A stretch of 51,326 bases of DNA from Lacihabitans soyangensis. GTDB lineage: Bacteria > Bacteroidota > Bacteroidia > Cytophagales > Spirosomataceae. Both the position numbers and the translations under genes were made by a program. This document shows positions 16,614 to 24,876 of the stretch, in pieces. How positions within the stretch are numbered: position 1 is the first letter of the stretch; every line of letters starts with the position of its first letter. The stretch covers positions 1 to 51,326 of the forward strand of contig NZ_RJUF01000023.1 of the NCBI RefSeq assembly GCF_024343775.1, written 5' to 3'. Under the pieces are notes generated by a model. The model worked only from the letters and a program-made list of their open reading frames with translations, made no database searches and was not told where the DNA came from.

Positions 16614-18062
16614 TCAAAATGCTTTGAGGTTTTTAATCGAATAATTAACTAAGAAAAACAGTCCTAAAGTCCATACAATCAGTGAAATAATTGAAATGAC
16701 TTCGTTTTTAAATACCTGAATTAAACTCAAAAACTGATGATGGAAATCGGGTAAATCAGACCAGTGTTTTTTGCTGATGATAGCTTTTTTATCGGCCGAA
16801 GTTTTTACTTTATTGCCGATGTATTTTATCTGTAATTCATTCATGGTTTGAGCCAAATGGTATCTGAAATCTTCGGCTTGATTCTGAAAATCGTTGTAAG
16901 CCGAGTGATCAGTTCCTGAAAGTGCCATCGAAAGGTTCTTGATAGCCATGTAAGGATTCAGAAATGCCGTAAAACGTACCACATTTTGCTGTTTTTGGTA
17001 GGTTTCAACCAAATGTGCCTGATGTTTTTTGTAGGTTTCGGCACTGAGTTTTTCACCCTCACGCATCACATAACCGCTGTAATTGAAAGGTAATTTATGC
17101 GTAGAATCTACATTATATGCAATAAGCAATGAGTCTTTTAATGCCTTGAAATGTGGGTCATTGGGGTTGTGACTGTCGCCCTGCCTGATGAGTTCTTGTT
17201 CTACGTTAGTGTCAAATTCAATCTTTGAAGGTGATGGAAAAAGATTTTGACCTACTACCTGCGAAACTTTGGGCAACATCAAGGTAAAAAATAACCAAAA
17301 TCCAATCAGCGAAGTTAGAGCCGACTTCGAAGATTTTGCCTTTGCCGATACCAAAATAGCCAGTACAGAAAGTATAAAAAAGTAAGCTAAGTAACTGATA
17401 ATAAGAAAGAAAAAACGGATATAACTTTGCGGATTTTCGGAGGCAAATTCATTGAAAATCAACAAAATAAAGCCAACAATGACCGATGGCACAAAAATAC
17501 TCAAAGCCAAGGCAAACAAACCAAGCGATTTACCCAAAATGAGTTCTTGCCAACTCACACCCTGCGTGAGCAAAATTCGTAGCGTGCCGTGTTCTCTTTC
17601 ACGTGCCACCATATCAAAGCCCCAAAAGAAAATGAGTAGAGGTAACAATAGTTGTAAAATCATTCCTGCCGAAATTTCACCAAAACGCAGCAATCCATTC
17701 GACAAACTGGCTTCCGAAAAGTTGACGGTATTTTGTTTGTGGGCTTCTAAAAAAACGGCATTTCCTACGTAGCTATCCATGCCAAAATCGAAGAAACTCA
17801 GAGGAAAACGATTTCTGAATGCCACATAGCCATAATGTGCCATGCGGTGTGGATGTTTATCAGGGCGATTTTCCCAGCGTTCACGCACTTCGAGGCTGTA
17901 ATGTTCTACGGTTTCTTGTTGATTTACAAGGTATTTGTACCCAGAAAACAAAGCAAAAAACAATAAACCATTAAAAATCCCAATAAGCCAAAGCGTACTG
18001 GAATTCTTGATTTTACTGGTCCAAACCTGTTTTGAAATGAGTTTTAGTATTTTGTTTCGCAT
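16614..18062 (-). CDS. ABC-2 type permease, DUF3526-like (first of pair)
   Basis: The protein has 482 residues with the same topology as its downstream partner: an N-terminal helix (about 25-45), a periplasmic loop, a helix cluster (about 130-270) and a C-terminal helix (about 452-472). The coupling region VAREREHGTLRILLTQGVSWQELILGK is easily seen. The two permeases probably form a heterodimer served by the ATPase at 14457-15152. The gene is separated from the TonB receptor upstream by a 127-nt gap filled with an inverted-repeat element, which could lower its expression relative to the receptor. Confidence 0.82.
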   Translation of the reverse strand: MRNKILKLISKQVWTSKIKNSSTLWLIGIFNGLLFFALFSGYKYLVNQQETVEHYSLEVRERWENRPDKHPHRMAHYGYVAFRNRFPLSFFDFGMDSYVGNAVFLEAHKQNTVNFSEASLSNGLLRFGEISAGMILQLLLPLLIFFWGFDMVAREREHGTLRILLTQGVSWQELILGKSLGLFALALSIFVPSVIVGFILLIFNEFASENPQSYIRFFFLIISYLAYFFILSVLAILVSAKAKSSKSALTSLIGFWLFFTLMLPKVSQVVGQNLFPSPSKIEFDTNVEQELIRQGDSHNPNDPHFKALKDSLLIAYNVDSTHKLPFNYSGYVMREGEKLSAETYKKHQAHLVETYQKQQNVVRFTAFLNPYMAIKNLSMALSGTDHSAYNDFQNQAEDFRYHLAQTMNELQIKYIGNKVKTSADKKAIISKKHWSDLPDFHHQFLSLIQVFKNEVISIISLIVWTLGLFFLVNYSIKNLKAF

Positions 18063-18079
18063 TTCTTTCCTGGATTTAT

Positions 18080-18174
18080 GGAACGCTGATGACGCTGATA
18101 TTCTACCGCTGATAAATTCGGATTAAAGTATCCGTTTAAATCTGCGTTGCTTGCATCCGTGTCATCTGCGTGCC
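18080..18174. repeat. Large imperfect inverted-repeat element in an intercistronic gap
   Basis: The left arm 18080-18123 (starting GGAACGCTGATGACGCTGAT) and right arm 18130-18174 (ending CATCTGCGTGCC) are imperfect reverse complements separated by 6 nt. They consist of degenerate units of the form ACGCnGAT and ACGGAT. The element nearly fills the gap between the TonB receptor stop and the first permease start. One related arm occurs at 15214-15266. This kind of ACGCAGAT/ACGGAT repeat is, from memory, dispersed in many Bacteroidota genomes, but no mechanism is visible here. Confidence 0.7.
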
Positions 18175-18189
18175 ATTTAACAATATGAT

Positions 18190-20676
18190 TTAAAATTTAT
18201 AAGTCGCCGTTAGCATAAAATTCCTTGGTGCTCCTGGAAACAAACGGGTATAATTTTGAGCTCCAATCCAATACGTTTTATCAAAAATATTGTTCATGTT
18301 GAGAGCTACTTGTACGTTGCTTTTGCTTGGCGTGTAATAAATAGCCGCATCAAAAGTAGTAAAGGCTGGTACTTCAAACGCTCTACTGAACCACGGAATT
18401 CTACTGCCTTGGGCGTTCATTCCTGCTCCAATTCCCAAATCTTTTAGTTTAGAATTTGCTCCGAAATTGTAGCGAGTCCAGACATTACCGCTATGTTTGG
18501 CCACATTCTCTTTGCGTTGGCCCACTAAGGCCTCATTAGCGTCAGCAATGATTTTAGCATCAATAAAGCTGTATGAAGCATTGATTTGCCAGTTTGGCAG
18601 GATAAAACCCGCCAAATCGGTCTCGAAACCACGACTACGGTCAGCTCCACGTTGTACCAATAAGTCAGGCTTGGTTGGGTCATTGGCACTCATCAAGATA
18701 TTTTTTTGGTTGATTTCATACACAGCAGCATTTAAAGTAAATCGCTTTTCGAAAAGCTCAGTTTTTACACCCAATTCTTTCAAGTCGCTGATTAATGGTT
18801 TGAATGTAGCCGCCGAAGTTGGGGTCCAAAAATAGGCTCCGGTACTTGGCAATAATGTTACAGTGTTTGATTGTGGTTGATAGCCTTCCAAGTAAGTACC
18901 ATAAACATTTATATTTTTAGTCACTTCGTAAGTCAAGCCAATTCTTGGAATCAATGCTGTGTTTTTGAATGATGCCTCGTTGGGTGCGTTATAGTTTGTT
19001 ATATCTTCAAACCATTCGTTTCTTAAACTCAACAAAGCAGAGAATTTTCCAATTTTTAGTTGCTCTTGAATATAAATAGCGTCAGTGGTAGTCAATGCCG
19101 ATGGCACTGCAATTCGACTGTTGAGTGTATAATCATTAATATTTCTAACCGTATAAACTGGATTACTCAAGTCAAAATAATTTGTGTTAGGTCTTGGTAG
19201 TGTTTTTCCACCAATGGTAACAGTCTGATAATTAGCCGCATTGGCTATCGCAAAACTTCCAGCTACCGAGCCATCTTTCAACAAAAATCCACGGGCAGCG
19301 TTCTGTCCGCCACCTTTGAGTTTATTCCAGCTTTGTAAGTCATAGCCTACCAAAAGTTTATGCGAAGTTTTGCCCGCTTTAAAATTGAAATTGAAGTAAG
19401 CGTTTAGGTTATCAGTATTCCACAATTGCTTGCGTTGCACCATTTGCATTCCTACCAAACTAGTAACTTCGGCACCTGTGATGTCTCTCGCAAAGGCGTT
19501 AGTTGTGCGGTGTTCCTGCAAATCTTCAGACCAAGTTTGTTTCATGTACGAGGCATTAAAACTGATTTTCTCGCTGAATTTATGCGAAAGATTTGCCGTA
19601 AGAATCAATTCTTTCGACTTGAAAAAGTCGTTGGCCGCACCTAAATTCAAGCTGATTGGCGTACTGTTCAAGTTTGTTTTGCCTGCTACCGCCCCGAAAA
19701 TCGGCTGACCACGGTCGAGGTTGCCGACCATATTTGAGTAAATCAACTCAGTATTAATGGCAGTTTTATCGCTCGGTAAATAGGTGATAGATGGAGAAAT
19801 CAAAACCGAATTATTCTTCACCAAATCACGGTAAGATTGTGCCTCTTGGTAAGCACCGTTGATGCGATAAAGCAAGGTTTTTGATTCATTCAATGGGCCT
19901 GTAAAATCCAAAGCCCCACGAACTGTGCTGAAACTTCCAGCACTCAGACTCACCTCTCTACGAGTTTCGGCCAAAGGTTTTTTTGTTACCATGTTGATAC
20001 TTCCACCTGGGTCAACGCTGCTAAAAGTAACCGAAGCTGGGCCTTTCAGCACCTCAACACGCTCCACATTGGTAGTAAGCGGTTGTAAAAAGTAAAACTG
20101 GCGGGTACGCATTCCGTTGATAATTTGTCCTTCCTCGTTTTGACTGATTCCTCTGATATTGAATTGATTATAAAAACTCGAAGGCGAAACCCCCGAAGCT
20201 ATTTTTACGGCATCCGCCAATTGAAACGCTCCACGGTCCGCAATCAATTCTTTGGTAACAGTGCTGAGTGCCTGTGGCAACTCTTTGTTTTTGATGGCAA
20301 TTTTGGTAGCCGAAAAACTATAGTCAGAGTTGTAATCTTTTCTGGCTCTACCCAGTACTTCTACGTCCTGGAGCAAGGTTTCTGAGGGTTTCAGACTAAT
20401 TTCAAGCGTTTGATTGGCCTTAACTTCCTGCGAAAATGCTTCATAACCAATTGAACTGATACTCAGCTTGTAATTTTTGTCTGAAAGGTTTGTAAACTCA
20501 AAATTTCCGTTTTTATCGCTCAAAACACTTTTGGTTTCTAAGGTTGAGCTAAGTTTGACAGTCGCTCCGATAATAGGTATTTTCCCATTTTCTTTTATGC
20601 TGCCATTTAAGGTATTTTGGGCAAATGAAACCGTTGAAATTAGCAGTAAGAGAGAGAGTAGTTTTTTGAAATACAT
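18190..20676 (-). CDS. TonB-dependent receptor, siderophore-receptor type with carboxypeptidase-regulatory N-domain
   Basis: The protein has 828 residues with a signal peptide (MYFKKLLSLLLLISTVSFAQ). Residues about 22-105 form a CarboxypepD_reg-like domain (LNGSIKENGKIPIIGATVKL), about 115-255 the plug (FNIRGISQNEEGQIINGM; VERVEVLKGPASVTFSSVDPGGSINMVTKKP), and the remainder a 22-strand barrel ending in the outer-membrane signal MLTATYKF. The plug resembles TIGR01783 siderophore receptors. Its place 22 nt after a COG0523 GTPase gene and behind metal-type operators suggests it imports a zinc or other metal complex rather than iron; that substrate is inference. Confidence 0.9.
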   Translation of the reverse strand: MYFKKLLSLLLLISTVSFAQNTLNGSIKENGKIPIIGATVKLSSTLETKSVLSDKNGNFEFTNLSDKNYKLSISSIGYEAFSQEVKANQTLEISLKPSETLLQDVEVLGRARKDYNSDYSFSATKIAIKNKELPQALSTVTKELIADRGAFQLADAVKIASGVSPSSFYNQFNIRGISQNEEGQIINGMRTRQFYFLQPLTTNVERVEVLKGPASVTFSSVDPGGSINMVTKKPLAETRREVSLSAGSFSTVRGALDFTGPLNESKTLLYRINGAYQEAQSYRDLVKNNSVLISPSITYLPSDKTAINTELIYSNMVGNLDRGQPIFGAVAGKTNLNSTPISLNLGAANDFFKSKELILTANLSHKFSEKISFNASYMKQTWSEDLQEHRTTNAFARDITGAEVTSLVGMQMVQRKQLWNTDNLNAYFNFNFKAGKTSHKLLVGYDLQSWNKLKGGGQNAARGFLLKDGSVAGSFAIANAANYQTVTIGGKTLPRPNTNYFDLSNPVYTVRNINDYTLNSRIAVPSALTTTDAIYIQEQLKIGKFSALLSLRNEWFEDITNYNAPNEASFKNTALIPRIGLTYEVTKNINVYGTYLEGYQPQSNTVTLLPSTGAYFWTPTSAATFKPLISDLKELGVKTELFEKRFTLNAAVYEINQKNILMSANDPTKPDLLVQRGADRSRGFETDLAGFILPNWQINASYSFIDAKIIADANEALVGQRKENVAKHSGNVWTRYNFGANSKLKDLGIGAGMNAQGSRIPWFSRAFEVPAFTTFDAAIYYTPSKSNVQVALNMNNIFDKTYWIGAQNYTRLFPGAPRNFMLTATYKF

Positions 20677-20698
20677 AATATTTGTTTTGGTTAATTAT

Positions 20699-21910
20699 TT
20701 AAATTTTGGGGAAAGGGTCTTTAAACTTGCCACCGGATTCCATACTTAATATTTCTTCCTCGGTACAAAGGCAGTTTTCGAGCTCTGAACAGATTATCTC
20801 TTCGTTGAGGTCTTGACCAATGATGACCAACTCATTTTGTCTATCGCCAAAACGTTTGTCCCAACGGCTTTCAATTTGCTGTTGATTATTAAGAAATGAA
20901 GCGTATTGTGATCTTTCTCTAAAAGTCATGCTCGCCCACCAAACTCCAGCACTTTCGGCTCGTAAAGAACCTCCAGCCTGACTCCAGTTTAGGGCATCGT
21001 CAGGACGTGATGACATCCAGAATAATCCTTTTGAGCGTATGATACCTGCATGCCATTCATCTCCAATGTAATTCCAAAATCTTTCAGGATGGAAAGGTCG
21101 TTTATCTCGGAAAACAAAACTACTTATACCATATTCCTCCGTTTCGGGGGTATGCGTTATGCCTTTGTTTCGGTTTTCAAGCTCCTGAATCCAACCGGCA
21201 GAACTTTCCGCTTTTCCATAATCAAAAAGTCCCGTGTTCAAAATTTGAGAGGTTGGCACTTTCCCGAAGCTAGATTCTATAATTTTAGCAATTGGATTAA
21301 GTGACTTAATTATGGCCTTAAGTTCACCCAACTGATATGGGCTTACGAGATCAGTTTTATTTAAAATAATGATATCAGCAAATTCAATTTGGTCAGTTAA
21401 AAGATTTACGATAGTACGGATATCATTCGGATCATCGTTGAGGTTTCGTTGCCAAATATTATCGGCCGAACCAAAGTCTTTCCCAAAATTATAGGCATCT
21501 ACTACGGTCACCATGCAGTCAATTTGGGCATATTTTGAAAGGTCAATACCATTTTCGTCGTCCACAAAACTGAAAGTTTGGGCCACGGGTACAGGTTCTG
21601 AAATGCCTGTGGATTCGATAAGTAGGTAATCGAACCGATTTTCTTTGGCCAGTTTTTCTACCTCTATCATCAGATCTTCACGAAGCGTACAGCAGATACA
21701 ACCATTGCTCATTTCTACCAATTTTTCCTCGGTTCTGGAAAGCGTATTTTCTTTTTCGACTAGGGCAGCATCTATATTTACTTCGCTCATATCATTAACT
21801 ATCACAGCCACTTTAAGGCCTTCTTTGTTGTGAAGAACATGGTTGAGCAAAGTGGTTTTTCCAGCTCCGAGAAAACCCGAGAGCAAGGTTACGGGGAGTT
21901 TTTTATTCAT
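20699..21910 (-). CDS. COG0523 (CobW/ZigA-like) metal-chaperone GTPase
   Basis: The protein has 403 residues. P-loop [11 protein letters not shown] lies at about 12-22, the metal-binding GCICC (in [12 protein letters not shown]) near 70-77, [10 protein letters not shown] near 101, NKTD near 185, and a CobW_C domain from about 265. GCxCC GTPases bind Zn2+ and deliver metal; the 400-residue ZigA-like subgroup is typically induced by zinc starvation. The start overlaps the MerC-like gene's end by 8 nt, implying translational coupling. Cobalamin genes, which would suggest true CobW, are absent here. Confidence 0.9.
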   Translation of the reverse strand: MNKKLPVTLLSGFLGAGKTTLLNHVLHNKEGLKVAVIVNDMSEVNIDAALVEKENTLSRTEEKLVEMSNGCICCTLREDLMIEVEKLAKENRFDYLLIESTGISEPVPVAQTFSFVDDENGIDLSKYAQIDCMVTVVDAYNFGKDFGSADNIWQRNLNDDPNDIRTIVNLLTDQIEFADIIILNKTDLVSPYQLGELKAIIKSLNPIAKIIESSFGKVPTSQILNTGLFDYGKAESSAGWIQELENRNKGITHTPETEEYGISSFVFRDKRPFHPERFWNYIGDEWHAGIIRSKGLFWMSSRPDDALNWSQAGGSLRAESAGVWWASMTFRERSQYASFLNNQQQIESRWDKRFGDRQNELVIIGQDLNEEIICSELENCLCTEEEILSMESGGKFKDPFPKI

Positions 21911-22250
21911 GATGGCATTTTTTACAATGACGCAGGTTATAAATATGACCTATTATTAAGCCTAAGCTGGCTAAGTAACTTATTTCGTGGAGAATGTGAA
22001 ATTCATCTTCGAACAAAATACAAACAGTGAGTAAGAAGAAGCTTGACCAGATTATGCCTAGTGCAACCTTACTCTCTGAGTTTTTGGAAGCTTCATAAGC
22101 GGCAAAAAAACTGATGATTAGAAACAAATAGGAAACCTCATGCCACCAAGAAAAGTTAGAGGCTATAAAGATGAGAAAAGGTGTAAATAGGCAATGCACC
22201 ACACAAAGTGATGCACTTGCGATTCCTAACCAATCTGATTTAAAATTCAT
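21903..22250 (-). CDS. MerC-like small membrane protein
   Basis: The protein has 115 residues. I chose ATG 22250 ([10 protein letters not shown]) because the longer frame to 22289 would be read through the operator and promoter. Four hydrophobic segments (about 7-27, 33-48, 58-75 and 82-97) and the early Cys pair context [10 protein letters not shown] match MerC domain proteins (PF03203). The C-terminus has a HCKKCHHE metal-binding tail. MerC proteins carry Hg2+ in mercury operons, but stand-alone Bacteroidota copies commonly sit in zinc-responsive loci, as here beside a COG0523 gene. It is the first gene of the putative metal operon. Confidence 0.8.
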   Translation of the reverse strand: MNFKSDWLGIASASLCVVHCLFTPFLIFIASNFSWWHEVSYLFLIISFFAAYEASKNSESKVALGIIWSSFFLLTVCILFEDEFHILHEISYLASLGLIIGHIYNLRHCKKCHHE

Positions 22251-22261
22251 ATGTTTATAAA

Positions 22262-22316
22262 TGCAACAATGTTGCAAATATAAAAACATAAATGATTCAA
22301 ATGCAACAATGTTGCA
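22262..22316 (-). promoter_or_regulatory. Twin palindromic operator overlapping the merC-like operon promoter
   Basis: TGCAACAATGTTGCA occurs at 22262-22276 and again, identical, at 22302-22316, exactly 40 bp apart. On the minus strand TATATTTG (plus 22275-22282) fits the Bacteroidota -7 element TAnnTTTG. A TTG inside the upstream palindrome (plus 22304-22306) lies 21 nt from it as a -33 element. A dimeric repressor on the two sites would block both promoter elements. Fur/Zur-family regulators bind 15-bp palindromes of this form; assignment to Zur comes from the regulated genes. Confidence 0.8.
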
Positions 22317-22328
22317 TAAATTTTTAAT

Positions 22329-22772
22329 TTAATTGAATTGAATTAGGCTAGCATCGTCCAAGATGTAGTTCAGGTCATCGACATTGTCAGAATTGAGTCT
22401 GAACTTGCCTTTAACGGTGATGATTTGGTCTGTTTTGAATCGATTTTTGGTAGTGAAATTGAGCTGAAGGATGGATTCTGGCCCAGAACCACCACAAAAG
22501 AAACAAGCTGCCATGGGTTTGGCAGAAAGCACATAGAGGTTTTGACTGACTGGAATTACATATCCTTTTATTTCCACAAATTTTCCTTCTAGTTTTTGTA
22601 AAGAAGCTCCGAAAGTAGGGTAGAGGAAGTCTAGCTCATATTCCTTGTTGAATTTCTTCGTGAATTTTACATCTCTCAGTGTAGCCCAAGTAATTTTTTG
22701 GGTACTTATGTCTTGAGAATATCCCTGAATTGAGATAACTATCAGAAATAGAACAAATTTTATTTTTAGCAT
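22329..22772 (-). CDS. Secreted protein with CFFCGG motif, unknown function
   Basis: The protein has 147 residues. ATG 22772 begins a signal peptide (MLKIKFVLFLIVISIQGYSQ); the alternative ATG at 22805 is inside the operator. The mature part is beta-rich and OB-fold-like (EGKFVEIKGYVIPV..., ITVKGKFRLN), with Cys90 and Cys93 in AACFFCGGSGPES. Such a CxxC may bind metal or be redox-active. It resembles DUF3299-type secreted proteins, but I cannot confirm the family. It is expressed divergently from the His-rich lipoprotein gene through a shared palindrome and ends 13 nt before the merC-operon operators, so it belongs to the same putative metal regulon. Confidence 0.6.
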   Translation of the reverse strand: MLKIKFVLFLIVISIQGYSQDISTQKITWATLRDVKFTKKFNKEYELDFLYPTFGASLQKLEGKFVEIKGYVIPVSQNLYVLSAKPMAACFFCGGSGPESILQLNFTTKNRFKTDQIITVKGKFRLNSDNVDDLNYILDDASLIQFN

Positions 22773-22783
22773 AAAAGAATTAG

Positions 22784-22810
22784 TATTTTTGCAACAACGT
22801 TGCAAAAATA
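22784..22810. promoter_or_regulatory. Symmetric operator with a -7 element on each strand
   Basis: TGCAACAACGTTGCA at 22790-22804 is the third palindrome of the 22262/22302 type. It is embedded in a longer symmetric block: TATTTTTG at 22784-22791 reads as TAnnTTTG for the plus strand (lipoprotein gene, ATG 22820). The same octamer on the minus strand (plus 22803-22810) serves the secreted CxxC gene (ATG 22772). One bound dimer would cover both -7 elements. The -33 regions are weak, as expected if an activator or derepression matters. Confidence 0.7.
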
Positions 22811-22819
22811 AATATTATT

Positions 22820-23200
22820 ATGAAAATTAGCAGACTATTCCATCTTTTTGTTGTGATACTTGGATGCTCAAGTCCGAAAGTCGAATTGACCAAGGCCAAC
22901 AAAATTCACTTGGAAAATGCCGCCATCTTTGAAGTTTTAGAAAACAAATTGGATAGTTTATTGAAAATTAGCACAAATGAAACCCAAAATAATGACCTTC
23001 AAAACCTTAATCACGAATTAAAAGAACTAGAAGAAAATATGGTAGAAGTGCCTGGTTTTGAACACGAACACCATCATGAGGGCCATAACCACAGTCATGC
23101 GGCACCTATTAACTATACTGATGATCAGATTTTGGCCATTCAAAAAGAAGTAAAATCGGAACTTTTAAAGATAAAAACCAAAATAGAAAATTTTAAGTAG
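22820..23200 (+). CDS. Histidine-rich lipoprotein, putative metal binder
   Basis: The protein has 126 residues. A short signal ends in the lipobox VILGC (Cys16), so it should be anchored in the periplasm or outer membrane. The body is mostly helical with acidic/Asn-rich stretches. Residues 81-93 hold seven His in 13 positions (EHEHHHEGHNHSH), a typical Zn/Ni/Cu-binding loop. Promoter and operator lie immediately upstream (22784-22810). A zinc store or scavenger that works with the receptor operon is a reasonable inference. It converges with the TetR gene, leaving 4 nt between stops and no room for a separate terminator. Confidence 0.65.
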   Translation: MKISRLFHLFVVILGCSSPKVELTKANKIHLENAAIFEVLENKLDSLLKISTNETQNNDLQNLNHELKELEENMVEVPGFEHEHHHEGHNHSHAAPINYTDDQILAIQKEVKSELLKIKTKIENFK

Positions 23201-23204
23201 GTTT

Positions 23205-23768
23205 CTAGGCTGAAATCATCTGCCAAAGTAAATCAAAAGTTTCGGAGATAATCTGTTCTCTTTTGCTTTCTTGCGGTTCCGAAATAATCAGGTATTGATT
23301 GATGCTGAACGTATGACCACTTATAAGGGTAAACAGTATTTCTAAATCCATATTTTTCAAAACACCCTCATCTATAGCGTTTTGTAAAAGTTCTTTCAGT
23401 GGTTTTACATATTTTTGGATTTCGTCTTCTGCTATTTTTTTTAAGTATGGAGAAGAATTAAATTGCTCCATGAACTTAAATTCATCCCGATGTTCTTTTG
23501 CCCAATCCAGGGTTGTGGTGTAGTATTTCTTAAGAATTTCTTTAAATGAAGTTTCCTGCGAAATGCTTTCTGTTATTTCACAGCCCAATTTGCTCTTAAT
23601 ATCTAAATAAAGAGCCACTACCAACTCGTCTTTGGTAGGGAAAAAATAGAACAAAGTTCCGCTCGAAATACCAGCTTCTTTAGCGATTTTGCTTGTAGGA
23701 GTGTTGTGAAAACCAAATTCCACAAAGAGCTTCAAAGCTGCGTCTAATACTTTTGCTTTTTTGTCCAT
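23205..23768 (-). CDS. TetR/AcrR family transcriptional regulator
   Basis: The protein has 187 residues. ATG 23768 overlaps the stop of the upstream hydrolase gene as TAATG, indicating coupling. The N-terminal HTH is canonical: MDKKAKVLDAALKLFVEFGF, then TSKIAKEAGISSGTLFYFFPTKDEL. The rest is the helical ligand/dimer domain, whose effector is unknown. A near-perfect TetR-type operator (24877-24894) lies in front of the first gene of this two-gene operon, so autorepression together with the hydrolase is very likely. Confidence 0.92.
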   Translation of the reverse strand: MDKKAKVLDAALKLFVEFGFHNTPTSKIAKEAGISSGTLFYFFPTKDELVVALYLDIKSKLGCEITESISQETSFKEILKKYYTTTLDWAKEHRDEFKFMEQFNSSPYLKKIAEDEIQKYVKPLKELLQNAIDEGVLKNMDLEILFTLISGHTFSINQYLIISEPQESKREQIISETFDLLWQMISA

Positions 23769-24874
23769 TACTTTACACTTTTCCACCATTCAGTAAAGGT
23801 TTGCTCTGAATTGTTGAGGTCCACTTTTTCACCAATCATGGGAGTTACGAGGTTCAGATTTTCTTTTTTATTGTTTTCAACGATTTTGTTCAATGGTTCA
23901 TCCCAAGCGTGGTTGGCTAAGGCAAACTTTGACGAATGCACTGGAAACAAACGCTTGGTATTTAAATCTTTAGCTGCTTGCAAAATCTCATGTGGCATCA
24001 AATGAATGTGCTTCCAACTTTTGTTATATTGGCCGTTTTCAAGAATAGCCAAATCGAAAGGACCAAATTTTTCCCCGATTTCGGCAAAGTGTTTGTCGTA
24101 ACCACTGTCGCCTCCGAGAAATAGATTCTGACTTGGAGTTTTCAGCACAAATGATGTCCACAAAGCTTGGTTTCTCTTAAACATTCTACCCGAAAAGTGT
24201 CTGCCCGGAGTCAGGGTGACGTTAAATCCATTTCCTAAATCTACGTTATCATACCAGTCTTTTTCGATGATGATTTTTGGGTTGTAGCCCCAATATTCGA
24301 GGTGTTCGCCTGTTCCAAGAGCGGTGATTACTGTTTTGACTTTCGATTTTAGCTTTACGATGGTTTTGTAGTCTAGGTGGTCGTAGTGGTCGTGCGAAAT
24401 GAAGAGGTAGTCTATTTCGGGAAAATCATCAACTGAGTACCTATCGGTGCCAGTAAAGGCTTTGGTGGTAAAGCTGAGTGGGGAGGCATTTCCACTGAGC
24501 ACTGGGTCGATAAGTATTTTTTTGCCGTCAACTTGAATAAAATAAGATGAATGCCCAAACCACACCAAGACATTCTCATTCGGGCTTAAAGTCTTCAGGT
24601 CGGTTTTGTGTGATGGGAGGCTGGCCTCGGGTTGTTGTCTCTTTTTGTCGCCCAAAGCAAATTCTTTCATTACAGTGTAATAGGTAGCACCTTCTGTCAA
24701 ATCTGGTGTAAAACTTTGATTTTGAAATGCTCCGTCTCGATAATTTGGAGATTTTTTTATACGTTTCAATCTGGCTCCAGAAGGCATTCTTCCGAAAACG
24801 GCCATCCTTAAAAAGGCACTTATGCTCATTGCTGCTGCTATGATAAATATTAAAATTACGGTTCTTCTTTTCAT
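23768..24874 (-). CDS. MBL-fold metallo-hydrolase, NAPE-PLD-like
   Basis: The protein has 368 residues with one N-terminal membrane anchor or uncleaved signal (about 5-22). The metallo-beta-lactamase motif HDHYDHLD is near residue 160. Other family marks are TPGRHFSGRMFKRNQALW near 222, GGDSGYDKHFAEIG near 250, LMPHEILQAAKDL near 292 and PVHSSKFALANHAWDEP near 310. This pattern matches N-acyl-phosphatidylethanolamine-hydrolysing phospholipase D relatives and bacterial YtnP/RomA-like proteins, acting on phospholipid-type esters with two metal ions. Its TetR partner suggests induction by a lipophilic compound. Confidence 0.85.
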   Translation of the reverse strand: MKRRTVILIFIIAAAMSISAFLRMAVFGRMPSGARLKRIKKSPNYRDGAFQNQSFTPDLTEGATYYTVMKEFALGDKKRQQPEASLPSHKTDLKTLSPNENVLVWFGHSSYFIQVDGKKILIDPVLSGNASPLSFTTKAFTGTDRYSVDDFPEIDYLFISHDHYDHLDYKTIVKLKSKVKTVITALGTGEHLEYWGYNPKIIIEKDWYDNVDLGNGFNVTLTPGRHFSGRMFKRNQALWTSFVLKTPSQNLFLGGDSGYDKHFAEIGEKFGPFDLAILENGQYNKSWKHIHLMPHEILQAAKDLNTKRLFPVHSSKFALANHAWDEPLNKIVENNKKENLNLVTPMIGEKVDLNNSEQTFTEWWKSVK

Positions 24875-24876
24875 AA

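Noticed and set aside
21903-22250. Mercury-resistance operon
   Set aside because: MerC-like protein is alone: no MerA, MerP, MerT or MerR, while COG0523 and a TonB receptor follow, pointing to a nutrient metal.
22251-22289. Start of the MerC-like protein at 22289
   Set aside because: The added residues are encoded by the operator and -7 region, which would put the promoter inside the coding sequence.
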